64,000 nt of DNA from Lachnospiraceae bacterium (GTDB lineage Bacteria > Bacillota > Clostridia > Lachnospirales > Lachnospiraceae). A program made the position numbers and the translations under genes. Location: assembly GCA_030526195.1 (NCBI GenBank), contig JAUNDG010000003.1, forward strand, positions 84,772-148,771. The letters are read 5' to 3'. The notes under the pieces are model-generated. The model searched no databases. It was not told the DNA's origin and saw only the letters and a program-made list of their open reading frames with translations. Shown piece by piece: positions 8,981 through 16,203 of this stretch. Numbering within the stretch: the stretch's first letter is position 1; each line of letters opens with the position of its first letter.

Positions 8981-9010
8981 CTTGCATATATTCTGCGTAT
9001 GACTTATGAT
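8981..9010 (+). promoter_or_regulatory. argG promoter with overlapping ARG-box-like site
   Basis: -35 TTGCAT (8982-8987) and -10 TATGAT (9005-9010) are separated by 17 bases, upstream of the AGGAGG-type ribosome binding site at 9042-9047 and the argG ATG at 9058. The -35 and spacer coincide with a single imperfect ARG-like box, CTTGCATATATTCTGCGT (8981-8998), related to the paired boxes on the argC side about 30 bp away. Coordinated repression of the divergent promoters is therefore likely (inference). Confidence 0.7.
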
Positions 9011-9057
9011 GAGTTGCAGATTCAATAGCGATTATATTTTTAGGAGGAATTATTCCC

Positions 9058-10290
9058 ATGGCAAAAGAAAAAGTCGTACTGGCCTACTCAGGCGGTCTTG
9101 ATACAACAGCTGTTATTCCGTGGCTGAAAGAAAAATTTGATTATGATGTTATCTGCTGCTGCGTTGACTGCGGTCAGGAAAGTGAGCTTGAAGGTCTTGA
9201 TGAACGTGCCAGACTCTCCGGTGCTTCCAAGCTTTATATTGAAGATATCAATGACGATTTCGCTGAAAACTTCATCATGCCCTGTGTTCAGGCCGGTGCT
9301 GTTTACGAAAACTCTTATCTGTTAGGCACTTCCATGGCCCGTCCGGCCATCGTCAAGGCTCTGGTTAACGTTGCCCGTAAAGAAGGCGCCACAGCCATCT
9401 GCCACGGCGCTACCGGCAAGGGTAATGACCAGATCCGTTTCGAGCTGGGTATCAAAGCTCTGGCTCCGGACCTGAAGATTATCGCTCCGTGGAGAATGAC
9501 AGATGTCTGGACTATGCAGTCCCGTGAAGACGAAATCGCTTACTGCAAGAGCAAAGGCATCGATCTTCCGTTTGACGCTTCCCACAGCTACAGCCGTGAC
9601 CGTAACCTGTGGCACATCAGCCACGAAGGTCTGGAACTGGAAGATCCGTCCTGCGCACCGAACTATGATCACATGCTGGTCATGAGCGTCACACCGGAAA
9701 AGGCTCCGGATGTGGTCACAGATGTGACTATGACATTCGAAAAAGGTATCCCGACCTCCGTTAACGGCAAGAAAATGAAGGTCGCCGACATCATCCGTAC
9801 TCTGAACAAGATGGGTGGCGAAAATGGTATCGGTATCGTGGATATCGTTGAAAACCGTGTTGTCGGTATGAAGTCCCGTGGTGTTTATGAAACACCGGGC
9901 GGTACTATCCTGATGGCCGCTATGCGTCAGCTGGAAGAGCTGGTTATGGACCGCGCCACTCTGGAAGAAAAGAAGAACATCGCCAACAAGATGGCTCAGG
10001 TCATCTACGAAGGCAAGTGGTACACACCGCTTTGCCAGGCTCTCATCGCCTTCGTTCAGTCCACACAGGAATTCATGACAGGCGAAGTTAAGTTCAAACT
10101 GTACAAAGGCAACATCATCAAAGCCGGCACCACTTCACCGTACTCATTGTACAATGAATCTCTGGCTTCCTTCACAACAGGTGACCTGTATGATCATCAT
10201 GATGCCACAGGCTTCATCACTCTGTTCGGTCTGCCGCTTCTGGTTCGCGCCAAGAAGATGCTGGAGCTGGAAAACACAAAGACTGAGTAA
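9058..10290 (+). CDS. argG: Argininosuccinate synthase
   Basis: Enzyme of 410 residues joining citrulline and aspartate at the expense of ATP, the penultimate step of arginine synthesis. The N-terminal PP-loop AYSGGLDTTA (about residues 9-18) binds ATP. Further marks are HGATGKGNDQIRFE for aspartate/citrulline, the KLYKGN segment, and EDPSCAP. The gene has a strong TAGGAGG ribosome binding site, its own promoter and a Rho-independent terminator, so it appears monocistronic. argH and argF are not in the window. Codon use is visibly richer in preferred codons (CTG, GGT, CGT) than in neighbouring genes, suggesting high expression. Confidence 0.98.
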   Translation: MAKEKVVLAYSGGLDTTAVIPWLKEKFDYDVICCCVDCGQESELEGLDERARLSGASKLYIEDINDDFAENFIMPCVQAGAVYENSYLLGTSMARPAIVKALVNVARKEGATAICHGATGKGNDQIRFELGIKALAPDLKIIAPWRMTDVWTMQSREDEIAYCKSKGIDLPFDASHSYSRDRNLWHISHEGLELEDPSCAPNYDHMLVMSVTPEKAPDVVTDVTMTFEKGIPTSVNGKKMKVADIIRTLNKMGGENGIGIVDIVENRVVGMKSRGVYETPGGTILMAAMRQLEELVMDRATLEEKKNIANKMAQVIYEGKWYTPLCQALIAFVQSTQEFMTGEVKFKLYKGNIIKAGTTSPYSLYNESLASFTTGDLYDHHDATGFITLFGLPLLVRAKKMLELENTKTE

Positions 10291-10335
10291 TTCAGCTTTG
10301 CAAACCGTCAACGACGGACAATCTCAAAACGTCAA

Positions 10336-10366
10336 CGGGAGATGCTTTCGCATCTCCCGTTTTTTT
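10336..10366 (+). terminator. Rho-independent terminator of argG
   Basis: A perfect 10-bp stem CGGGAGATGC / GCATCTCCCG with a TTTC loop is followed by seven T residues, 45 bases after the argG stop codon. Confidence 0.95.
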
Positions 10367-10384
10367 ACCTCTTAATCTATGGAT

Positions 10385-11941
10385 TTACAGCACTTTGGTG
10401 GTCCACTTGCTCACATCCCACACGTCTGTGACCCAATCCTCATAGAATTCCGGCTCATGACACACCATCAGGATGCTGCCCTTATAGGCCATCAGCGCCC
10501 GCTTGAGTTCCGCCTTGGCGTCCACATCCAGATGGTTGGTGGGCTCGTCCAGGATGAGCACATTACTCTCCCGGTTGATGATCTTGCACAGACGCACCTT
10601 CGCCTGCTCACCACCGCTGAGCACGCATACCTTACTCTCGATGTGCTGCGTGGTCAGACCGCACTTGGCCAGAGCCGCCCGCACCTCATACTGAGTAAAG
10701 CCCGGGAATTCCGCCCAGATTTCCTCGATGCAGCTGTTCCGGTTATCCCCCTTCACTTCCTGCTCGAAATACCCGATGCTCATGTAATCCCCCAGTTCCA
10801 CCTTTCCGGAAATGGGTTTGATCTGCCCCAGAATGCTTTTGAGCAGTGTGGTCTTCCCGATGCCGTTGGTGCCGGTCACCGCGATCTTCTGCCCTCTTTC
10901 CATGATCACGGAAATGGGTTTCGACAGCGGTTCGTCGTACCCGATGACCAGGTCCTTAGCCTCCACCAGGATCTTACCCGGTGTCCGGGCTTCCTTGAAA
11001 TTAAACTCCGGCTTCGGTTTCTCCCGATCCAGGGTGATCACATCCATGTTGTCCAGCTTTTTCTGACGGGACATGGCCATGTTGCGGGTGGCCACACGAG
11101 CCTTGTTGCGGGCCACGAAATCCTTCAGTTCCGCGATCTCCTTCTGCTGACGGTTGTAAGCCGCTTCTTTCTGGGCCTTCTTCACCGCATACACTTCCAT
11201 GAATTTATCGTAATCGCCCACGTACCGTTCCAGCTTCTGATTCTCCAGGTGGTACACGATGTTGATGACATCATTTAAGAAAGGAATATCGTGGGAAATG
11301 AGGATAAAGGCATTTTCATACTCGGTGAGGTAACGCTTGAGCCAGACGATATGCTCCGCATCCAGGTAGTTGGTGGGCTCGTCCAGGAGCAGGATGTCCG
11401 GTTTCTCCAGCAGCAGCTTGCCCAGCAGGATCTTGGTTCTCTGACCGCCGCTTAAATCCTCCACGTCCCGGTCAAGACCGATGTCTGAAAGACCCAGAGC
11501 CCGGGCCACTTCCTCCACCTTGGCATCGATGAGATAAAAGTCATGATGCTCCAGAAGTTCCTGCAGCTCCGCCGTTTCCTCAAGATAAGCATTCATTTCC
11601 TCTTCCGTGCAGTCGCCCATTTTCCCGTACAATTCATTCATACGCTCTTCCATCTCAAAGAGATAGTCAAAAGCGGATGATAAGACATCCCGCACCGTCA
11701 TGCCCTTTTTGAGCACCGTGTGCTGATCGAGGTATCCGGCCCGCACACGACGGGACCATTCGATCTTCCCGGCATCCGGTGCCAGCTTGCCGGTAACAAT
11801 ATTCATGAAGGTGGATTTCCCTTCACCGTTCACACCCACCAGGCCGATGTGCTCGCCCTTTAACAGGCGGAAGGACACATCGTCGAAAATGGCTCTGTCG
11901 CCGAACCCGTGGGATAAGTGTTCCACATTTAAAATACTCAT
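10385..11941 (-). CDS. ABC-F family ATPase
   Basis: Soluble protein of 518 residues with two ATP-binding cassettes and no membrane segments. Cassette 1 has Walker A GVNGEGKST, signature LSGGQRTK and Walker B LLLDEPTNYLD. Cassette 2 has Walker A GTNGIGKTT, signature LSGGEQAK and Walker B LILDEPTNHLD. Between them lies the charged helical inter-domain linker (about 230-310) typical of ABC-F translation factors that act at the ribosomal E site. Members include antibiotic-resistance proteins and housekeeping factors such as EttA, YbiT or YkpA. Which group this belongs to cannot be decided by eye, so no resistance claim is made. Spacing to argG (convergent) and folD (72 bp upstream on the same strand) suggests a separate unit. 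Confidence 0.93.
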   Translation of the reverse strand: MSILNVEHLSHGFGDRAIFDDVSFRLLKGEHIGLVGVNGEGKSTFMNIVTGKLAPDAGKIEWSRRVRAGYLDQHTVLKKGMTVRDVLSSAFDYLFEMEERMNELYGKMGDCTEEEMNAYLEETAELQELLEHHDFYLIDAKVEEVARALGLSDIGLDRDVEDLSGGQRTKILLGKLLLEKPDILLLDEPTNYLDAEHIVWLKRYLTEYENAFILISHDIPFLNDVINIVYHLENQKLERYVGDYDKFMEVYAVKKAQKEAAYNRQQKEIAELKDFVARNKARVATRNMAMSRQKKLDNMDVITLDREKPKPEFNFKEARTPGKILVEAKDLVIGYDEPLSKPISVIMERGQKIAVTGTNGIGKTTLLKSILGQIKPISGKVELGDYMSIGYFEQEVKGDNRNSCIEEIWAEFPGFTQYEVRAALAKCGLTTQHIESKVCVLSGGEQAKVRLCKIINRESNVLILDEPTNHLDVDAKAELKRALMAYKGSILMVCHEPEFYEDWVTDVWDVSKWTTKVL

Positions 11942-12012
11942 CTGTTCATTCCTTTATCTACTCTAATAATGGACCAATTATGAAGCATCCCGCGTCATCT
12001 CGCCAGCAGGCA

Positions 12013-12888
12013 TCAACGCTGATCGCTGCGCTCCGCGGCTGCCACGACATGAGACATGAGGACCGACGTGGTCACAGCGCCCACACCGCCGGGTACCGGG
12101 GTGATGGCCTCGACCACCGGCTCCACCTCTTCAAACAGAGCATCGCCGGCAAAGCCGCCCTGCCCGTCTTTTTTATCCGGATCCCAGTTCATGGCCACAT
12201 CGATGACCACCTGGCCCGGCCGCACATACTCTTTTGTGAGACTCTTCAGCGCACCGGCCGCCGTCACAATAAGATCGGCTTCCGCCGTCACCGCCGGCAG
12301 ATTCCGGGTTTTGGTGTGGCACAGTGTCACCGTGGCATTGGCAGCCGTCAGCATCATGGCCACCGGCTTGCCGATGACCAGGGAGCGCCCGATCACCACC
12401 GCCCGCTTGCCTGTCAGATCATAGCCATAATGGGCCAGTATTGTCATGCAGGCCTCCGCCGTACAGGGCGGAAAGCCCAGGGCTTTGCCTGTATACACCC
12501 CGGCATGGCTTAAATCCGTCATGCAATCCACATCCTTTTCCGGACGCAGATGATTGCAGATCTCGCTTTCCCGTTCTTTCAGATGACGAGGCAGGGGCCG
12601 GAACAGCAGCACGCCGTGAACCGCTTCATCTGTGTTAAGGGCTTCGATCTCAGCGATCAGCGCCTCAGCCGTCACCATTTCCGGCAGGATGCGCACCTCC
12701 GTCTCCACACCCACAACTGCGGCACGCTTCAGCGCCCCCTTCTCGTAGGCCATATCGGAGGGATTCTCCCCACAGCGCACAATAGTGAGCTTCGGCACGA
12801 TGCCTTTAGCCCGCAGGGCCCCGGATTTTTCCGCCAGTCGCTCATTTAAGGCGGCGGTTACGTCTTTCCCAAGAAAATGCTTTGCCAT
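12013..12888 (-). CDS. folD: FolD-type methylene-THF dehydrogenase with altered cyclohydrolase residues
   Basis: Protein of 291 residues of the FolD family, interconverting 5,10-methylene-THF and methenyl-THF. The start is ATG 12888 behind AAGGAG; a GTG six bases upstream overlaps that site. The NADP-binding GRSLVIGKPVAMML, the 'TVTLCHTKT' strand, DVAMNWD and the C-terminal TPVPGGVGAVTTSVLM are standard. The folate/cyclohydrolase site is not: after Tyr in SDMAYEKGALKRA the residue at +4 is Ala rather than Lys, and the usual VQLPLP motif reads LLFRPLP, so the Gln is missing. In E. coli FolD the Lys and Gln support cyclohydrolase activity. The enzyme may therefore be dehydrogenase-only, with FchA supplying the cyclohydrolase. 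The KDVD aspartate is kept. Confidence 0.92.
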   Translation of the reverse strand: MAKHFLGKDVTAALNERLAEKSGALRAKGIVPKLTIVRCGENPSDMAYEKGALKRAAVVGVETEVRILPEMVTAEALIAEIEALNTDEAVHGVLLFRPLPRHLKERESEICNHLRPEKDVDCMTDLSHAGVYTGKALGFPPCTAEACMTILAHYGYDLTGKRAVVIGRSLVIGKPVAMMLTAANATVTLCHTKTRNLPAVTAEADLIVTAAGALKSLTKEYVRPGQVVIDVAMNWDPDKKDGQGGFAGDALFEEVEPVVEAITPVPGGVGAVTTSVLMSHVVAAAERSDQR

Positions 12889-12974
12889 GTTCACTCCTTA
12901 TTTTCACTTATACGGCAAGGTACGACAGCCACTTTGCCGCTTGCTCTTTGCCTTTTATATCCGTCTCACGGGAC

Positions 12975-13137
12975 GTAAAGCGGACACTCGCAATACGCTT
13001 CGCTCCTTGCTCGTGAACCGCAACTACCTTCGGTAGCCCATCAGCAGGGGCTTTTACCCCTGCTGATGCAAGCTTCCCCCGTAACCCCCGCTTAAGACTC
13101 TGCGTCTTTGAAGCGGGGGAATGCTTGCTGCAGTTCA
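12975..13137. repeat. Dispersed four-hairpin intergenic repeat, long copy A
   Basis: This 163-bp element fills most of the folD-fchA gap and matches the copy at 32409-32589 almost base for base, apart from an 18-bp deletion in its first module. Potential stems are CTACC/GGTAG (about 13024-13036), the perfect 9-bp CAGCAGGGG/CCCCTGCTG with a CTTTTA loop (about 13042-13065), and CCCCCGCTT/AAGCGGGGG with an inner AAGAC/GTCTT pair (about 13085-13119). Its last bases, TTCA, include the complement of the fchA stop codon. Confidence 0.9.
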
Positions 13138-13767
13138 GGCTTTGAGCAGGCTCTCCCGCACACTGTCATAGACCGCATCGGCCATGGGGCCGAAGGTGTC
13201 CAGCATGCCCTGACACCGGGCATTCAGGCCGGCGGCCATCTCTCTGTCTTTCAGGGTTTTTGTGTTGATATAGACATTTAAAGAAGCTGCTTCCAGGGCC
13301 GCTTTCAGCATAACCGCCCCGCAGGCTGCATCCGAAACCGCCAGACGGGAGCCTTTTTCTGCAAACACTCTGACGATGTCAATGGCGGCGCAGCAAAGCT
13401 CCATGATGTGGAGCGGCACAGCGCAGGCCGCCACAGTGGCATTTTCCAGAGTTTCTGCCCGTGTCGGATCATCCTTCGGGATGCCGTAGGCCTTAGCCAG
13501 AGGCAAAAAGCCCTCCGCATCCGCCGGCACCTGATCCAGAAGTTCTGTCTGCAGCTTGTCGCAGGCTGCCTTTAAAGACAGCATCTCTTCTTCCACTTCA
13601 GCGTATTTTTTCTTACCGACCGTGAGGCTCCCCACCATATTGCCCAGAGCCGTGCCGATGGCCCCCACCAGAGCCGCGGCACCGCCGCCTCCGGGGGCCG
13701 GCTCGGAGGATGCCAGCACTGTCACAAAATCACGGCAGGATGCCTGTGTTTTATCTGTCATTGTCAT
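13135..13767 (-). CDS. fchA: Methenyl-THF cyclohydrolase (formiminotransferase-cyclodeaminase family)
   Basis: Cyclodeaminase/cyclohydrolase-family protein of 210 residues, the size of stand-alone FchA. It carries the glycine-rich PAPGGGGAAALVGAIGTALG near the N-terminus, followed by alpha-helical segments with conserved DAEGFLPL and AYGIPKDD. In clostridia, FchA catalyses hydrolysis of methenyl-THF to 10-formyl-THF, or the reverse in acetogenic direction. A role as formimino-THF cyclodeaminase in histidine or purine breakdown is the alternative, since the fold is shared. Its place between folD and fhs, and the altered FolD site, favour cyclohydrolase. GAGG lies 10 bases before the ATG. Confidence 0.88.
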   Translation of the reverse strand: MTMTDKTQASCRDFVTVLASSEPAPGGGGAAALVGAIGTALGNMVGSLTVGKKKYAEVEEEMLSLKAACDKLQTELLDQVPADAEGFLPLAKAYGIPKDDPTRAETLENATVAACAVPLHIMELCCAAIDIVRVFAEKGSRLAVSDAACGAVMLKAALEAASLNVYINTKTLKDREMAAGLNARCQGMLDTFGPMADAVYDSVRESLLKA

Positions 13768-13847
13768 ATCCGTCTTGCCTCAATCTTCTTCATAATATAT
13801 GACGGCCATGCGCATAAGGCACAGGGGTCGCTATTAATGTCTTGTCA

Positions 13848-13905
13848 CGTGGACACGCGCAATTCCCGCAGGGCACGATGTCCGCGTCGCTCCTTGCTCG
13901 TGAAC
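13848..13905. repeat. Dispersed repeat, short copy D
   Basis: This copy carries only the first module of the long repeat: a GGACA...TGTCC inverted repeat enclosing CAGGGCACGA, followed by CTCCTTGCTCGTGAAC. It lies between fhs and fchA. Against the long copy, the outer base pairs are changed but still able to pair (T-G and C-G), suggesting that the structure is conserved. Confidence 0.7.
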
Positions 13906-13914
13906 AAGGGATGA

Positions 13915-15591
13915 TCAGAACAAACCATGGATAACACCGTTGTCATCAACATCGATGCGTTCCGCCGCCGGCACCTTCGGCAGGCCCGGCATGGTCATGA
14001 TATCACCGGTCAGGGCCACCAGGAACCCGGCACCGGCCGCCACCTTCACCTGACGCACCGTCACAGTGAAGTCCGTGGGCGCCCCCAGTTTTTTGGCATC
14101 ATCCGATAACGAATACTGGGTTTTGGCCATGCAGATGGGCAACTTGTCAAAGCCAAGTGCCGTCATTTTCGCGATCTGCTTATCCGCTGCTGCTGTAAAA
14201 GCCACATCTCGGCCACCATACACACGCTTGACGATCGCGGCGATTTTCTCCTTGATCGGCAGGTCGAGATCATACACAAAGGCGCCCTCAGACTCATTTT
14301 CGCAAAGGCGCACCACCTCACGGGCCAGCTCGAGACCGCCGACGCCGCCTTTGGCCCAAACCTCAGAAAGGGCCACGTTGACGCCAAGAGAACGACATTT
14401 GTCGCGAATCAGATCAAGTTCCACCTCCGTATCCGTCGGGAAGCGATTGATGGCCACCACGCAAGGCAGCTTGTAGACCCGGGTGATATTTTCCACATGC
14501 TTCAGAAGATTCGGCAGACCCATTTCAAGGGCTTCAAGATTCTCCTGACCTGTCTCTGTTTTGGGCACACCGCCGTTGTATTTCAAAGCCCGGGCTGTGG
14601 CCACCAGCACCACGCAGTCGGGCATGAGGCCAGCCTGTCGGCATTTGATATCCAGGAATTTTTCCGCCCCGAGGTCGGCACCGAAACCGGCTTCCGTCAC
14701 CGTGTAATCCGCCAGCTTCATAGCCAGACGGGTGGCCGATACGGAATTACAGCCATGGGCGATGTTGGCAAAGGGACCGCCGTGGATCAGAGCCGGTGTA
14801 TGCTCGAGGGTCTGTACCAGGTTGGGCTTCAGAGCATCCTTTAAAAGAGCCGCCATGGCACCCTGAGCTTTCAGGTCAGCTGCCGTTATCGGCTGTTCAT
14901 CATAGGTGTAAGCCACGATCATGCGGCCAAGACGCGCCTTCAGGTCAGCCATATCGGAGGCCAGGCACAGCACCGCCATCACCTCAGAGGCCACCGTGAT
15001 ATCATACCCGTCTTCCCGAGGCACACCATTGACGCGGCCCCCCAGACCATCCGTCACAAACCGCAGCTGACGGTCATTCATATCCACGCACCGCTTCCAG
15101 GTGATGCGGCGGGGATCGATGTTGAGGGTATTGCCCTGATAAATGTGATTGTCCAGCATGGCAGCCAGCAGGTTATTGGCCGCACCGATGGCATGAAAGT
15201 CACCGGTAAAATGGAGATTGATATCCTCCATAGGCACCACCTGGGCATAACCGCCGCCGGCAGCCCCACCCTTGAGGCCAAACACCGGACCCAAAGAAGG
15301 TTCTCTCAGCGCCAGCATTGATTTCTTGCCGATCTGTCTCAAGGCATCACCCAGGCCCACAGTGGTGGTGGTTTTCCCTTCACCCGCCGGCGTTGGATTG
15401 ATAGCGGTGACCAGAATCAGTTTCCCGTCGGTGGCCGTTGTTTCCTTATATAAGCGCCCGTCGATCTTGGCCTTATAATGACCGTAGGGTTCAAGATAAA
15501 GGTCATCAATACCGGCTGCCCGGGCGATTTCCGCAATGGGCAGCATTTGTGCTTCCTGAGCGATTTCAATATCTGTTTTAAAAGGTGCCAT
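13915..15591 (-). CDS. fhs: Formate--tetrahydrofolate ligase
   Basis: Enzyme of 558 residues making 10-formyl-THF from formate, ATP and THF, the entry step of the methyl branch of acetogenesis and a route for formate in purine and serine metabolism. The start ATG 15591 has AAGGAGG seven bases upstream; the frame runs on to 15654 without a site. The P-loop-like [15 protein letters not shown] is at about 68-80. [21 protein letters not shown]-type motifs (split over positions 100-120) and '[26 protein letters not shown]' (about 280-305) are family hallmarks. It heads the fhs-fchA-folD series, with its own promoter and a possibly structured leader. Confidence 0.98.
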   Translation of the reverse strand: MAPFKTDIEIAQEAQMLPIAEIARAAGIDDLYLEPYGHYKAKIDGRLYKETTATDGKLILVTAINPTPAGEGKTTTTVGLGDALRQIGKKSMLALREPSLGPVFGLKGGAAGGGYAQVVPMEDINLHFTGDFHAIGAANNLLAAMLDNHIYQGNTLNIDPRRITWKRCVDMNDRQLRFVTDGLGGRVNGVPREDGYDITVASEVMAVLCLASDMADLKARLGRMIVAYTYDEQPITAADLKAQGAMAALLKDALKPNLVQTLEHTPALIHGGPFANIAHGCNSVSATRLAMKLADYTVTEAGFGADLGAEKFLDIKCRQAGLMPDCVVLVATARALKYNGGVPKTETGQENLEALEMGLPNLLKHVENITRVYKLPCVVAINRFPTDTEVELDLIRDKCRSLGVNVALSEVWAKGGVGGLELAREVVRLCENESEGAFVYDLDLPIKEKIAAIVKRVYGGRDVAFTAAADKQIAKMTALGFDKLPICMAKTQYSLSDDAKKLGAPTDFTVTVRQVKVAAGAGFLVALTGDIMTMPGLPKVPAAERIDVDDNGVIHGLF

Positions 15592-15614
15592 AAGAGACCT
15601 CCTTATATCAAAGA

Positions 15615-15698
15615 AAACTAATGCCAGGGAAAAGTAGACACCAAAAATATCCACAGGAAAAGCCTCTTACTTCTCACCTGGCTTGTCTATATCCAACG
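15615..15698 (-). other. fhs leader with possible pseudoknot
   Basis: The predicted 5' leader of fhs contains two exact 6-base complements in crossing order: TAGACA (15689-15684) with TGTCTA (15640-15635), and GCCAGG (15682-15677) with CCTGGC (15628-15623). An inner AAGCC/GGCTT pairing is also possible. It does not match the THF-I or ZTP riboswitch consensus as I know them. It could be an unrecognised regulatory RNA or chance pairing. The rest of the 327-base gap up to 15918 holds the promoter and the terminator listed here. Confidence 0.35.
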
Positions 15699-15704
15699 TA
15701 GCCT

Positions 15705-15733
15705 ATTGTACTAAAGGTCACCCTTCGAGGCAA
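15705..15733 (-). promoter_or_regulatory. Probable fhs promoter
   Basis: On the complement, -35 TTGCCT (15733-15728) and -10 TACAAT (15710-15705) are 17 bases apart. Transcription would start near 15698, giving a leader of roughly 105 bases before the fhs ATG. Confidence 0.6.
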
Positions 15734-15842
15734 GCGAGGGACACCAAATGAATGTCATCCCACAGGCCGATGGATGCGCGGAACACGACAGCGCCCACGT
15801 GGATCCATGCCAATTGTTGCGTCTATCCGATGTGTACACACA

Positions 15843-15875
15843 AGAAAAAGGGAGCTGCGATCACTCGCAGCTCCC
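15843..15875 (-). terminator. Terminator of the permease/small-protein operon
   Basis: An 11-bp stem GGGAGCTGCGA / TCGCAGCTCCC with a four-base loop is followed on the complement by TTTTTCTTG, 44 bases after the stop of the 89-residue gene. Confidence 0.9.
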
Positions 15876-15918
15876 GGTGTTCACTTTTTATTCAGTTGTT
15901 TGGACGTCCCTTTGATGA

Positions 15919-16188
15919 TCACTCAAGGTCATAGAGCAGGACTTCATCGCCAACTTCTACATAAAGTGCATCTCTCAGAGATTCGTTCATGCGGCAGATG
16001 AAACCATCAGCATCACAGGGTTTCAGTTCCTTAACCACAGCCTCTGCCGGTCTGCGGCCGACGACCTTGCACTTTTCGCCCCACTGGATGTGAAGAGCGT
16101 AACGAGCGGAATCATCAACATAGATTGCATTATCTTCACATGAACCGTCATCATACGGTCTCAGAATACGGACATTTCTCGGATCCAT
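15919..16188 (-). CDS. Small double-psi-barrel-like protein beside an NCS2 permease
   Basis: Protein of 89 residues with AAAGGAG ahead of the ATG, 15 bases downstream of the permease gene and sharing its terminator, so the two form one transcript. I do not recognise a named family. The pattern of short beta strands, with 'ALHIQWGEKCKVVG', then 'GFICRMNESLRDALYVEVGDEV', resembles the duplicated psi-motifs of CDC48-N/double-psi beta-barrel folds ('L.V..GD.V'). There is no signal peptide or membrane segment, so it is cytoplasmic. It has four Cys residues. A regulatory or substrate-handling partner of the permease is possible, but that is only inference from linkage. Confidence 0.75.
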   Translation of the reverse strand: MDPRNVRILRPYDDGSCEDNAIYVDDSARYALHIQWGEKCKVVGRRPAEAVVKELKPCDADGFICRMNESLRDALYVEVGDEVLLYDLE

Positions 16189-16203
16189 ACCATTCTCCTT
16201 TTA

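Noticed and set aside
12960-13140. Repeat region as a CRISPR array
   Set aside because: There is one unit per locus, no regular spacers, and no cas genes; the internal similarity is inverted rather than direct.
15721-15842. THF or ZTP riboswitch upstream of fhs
   Set aside because: Neither consensus could be matched; GGATCCACGTGG and CCATCGGCCTGTGGG superficially recall ZTP motifs but lie upstream of the predicted promoter.
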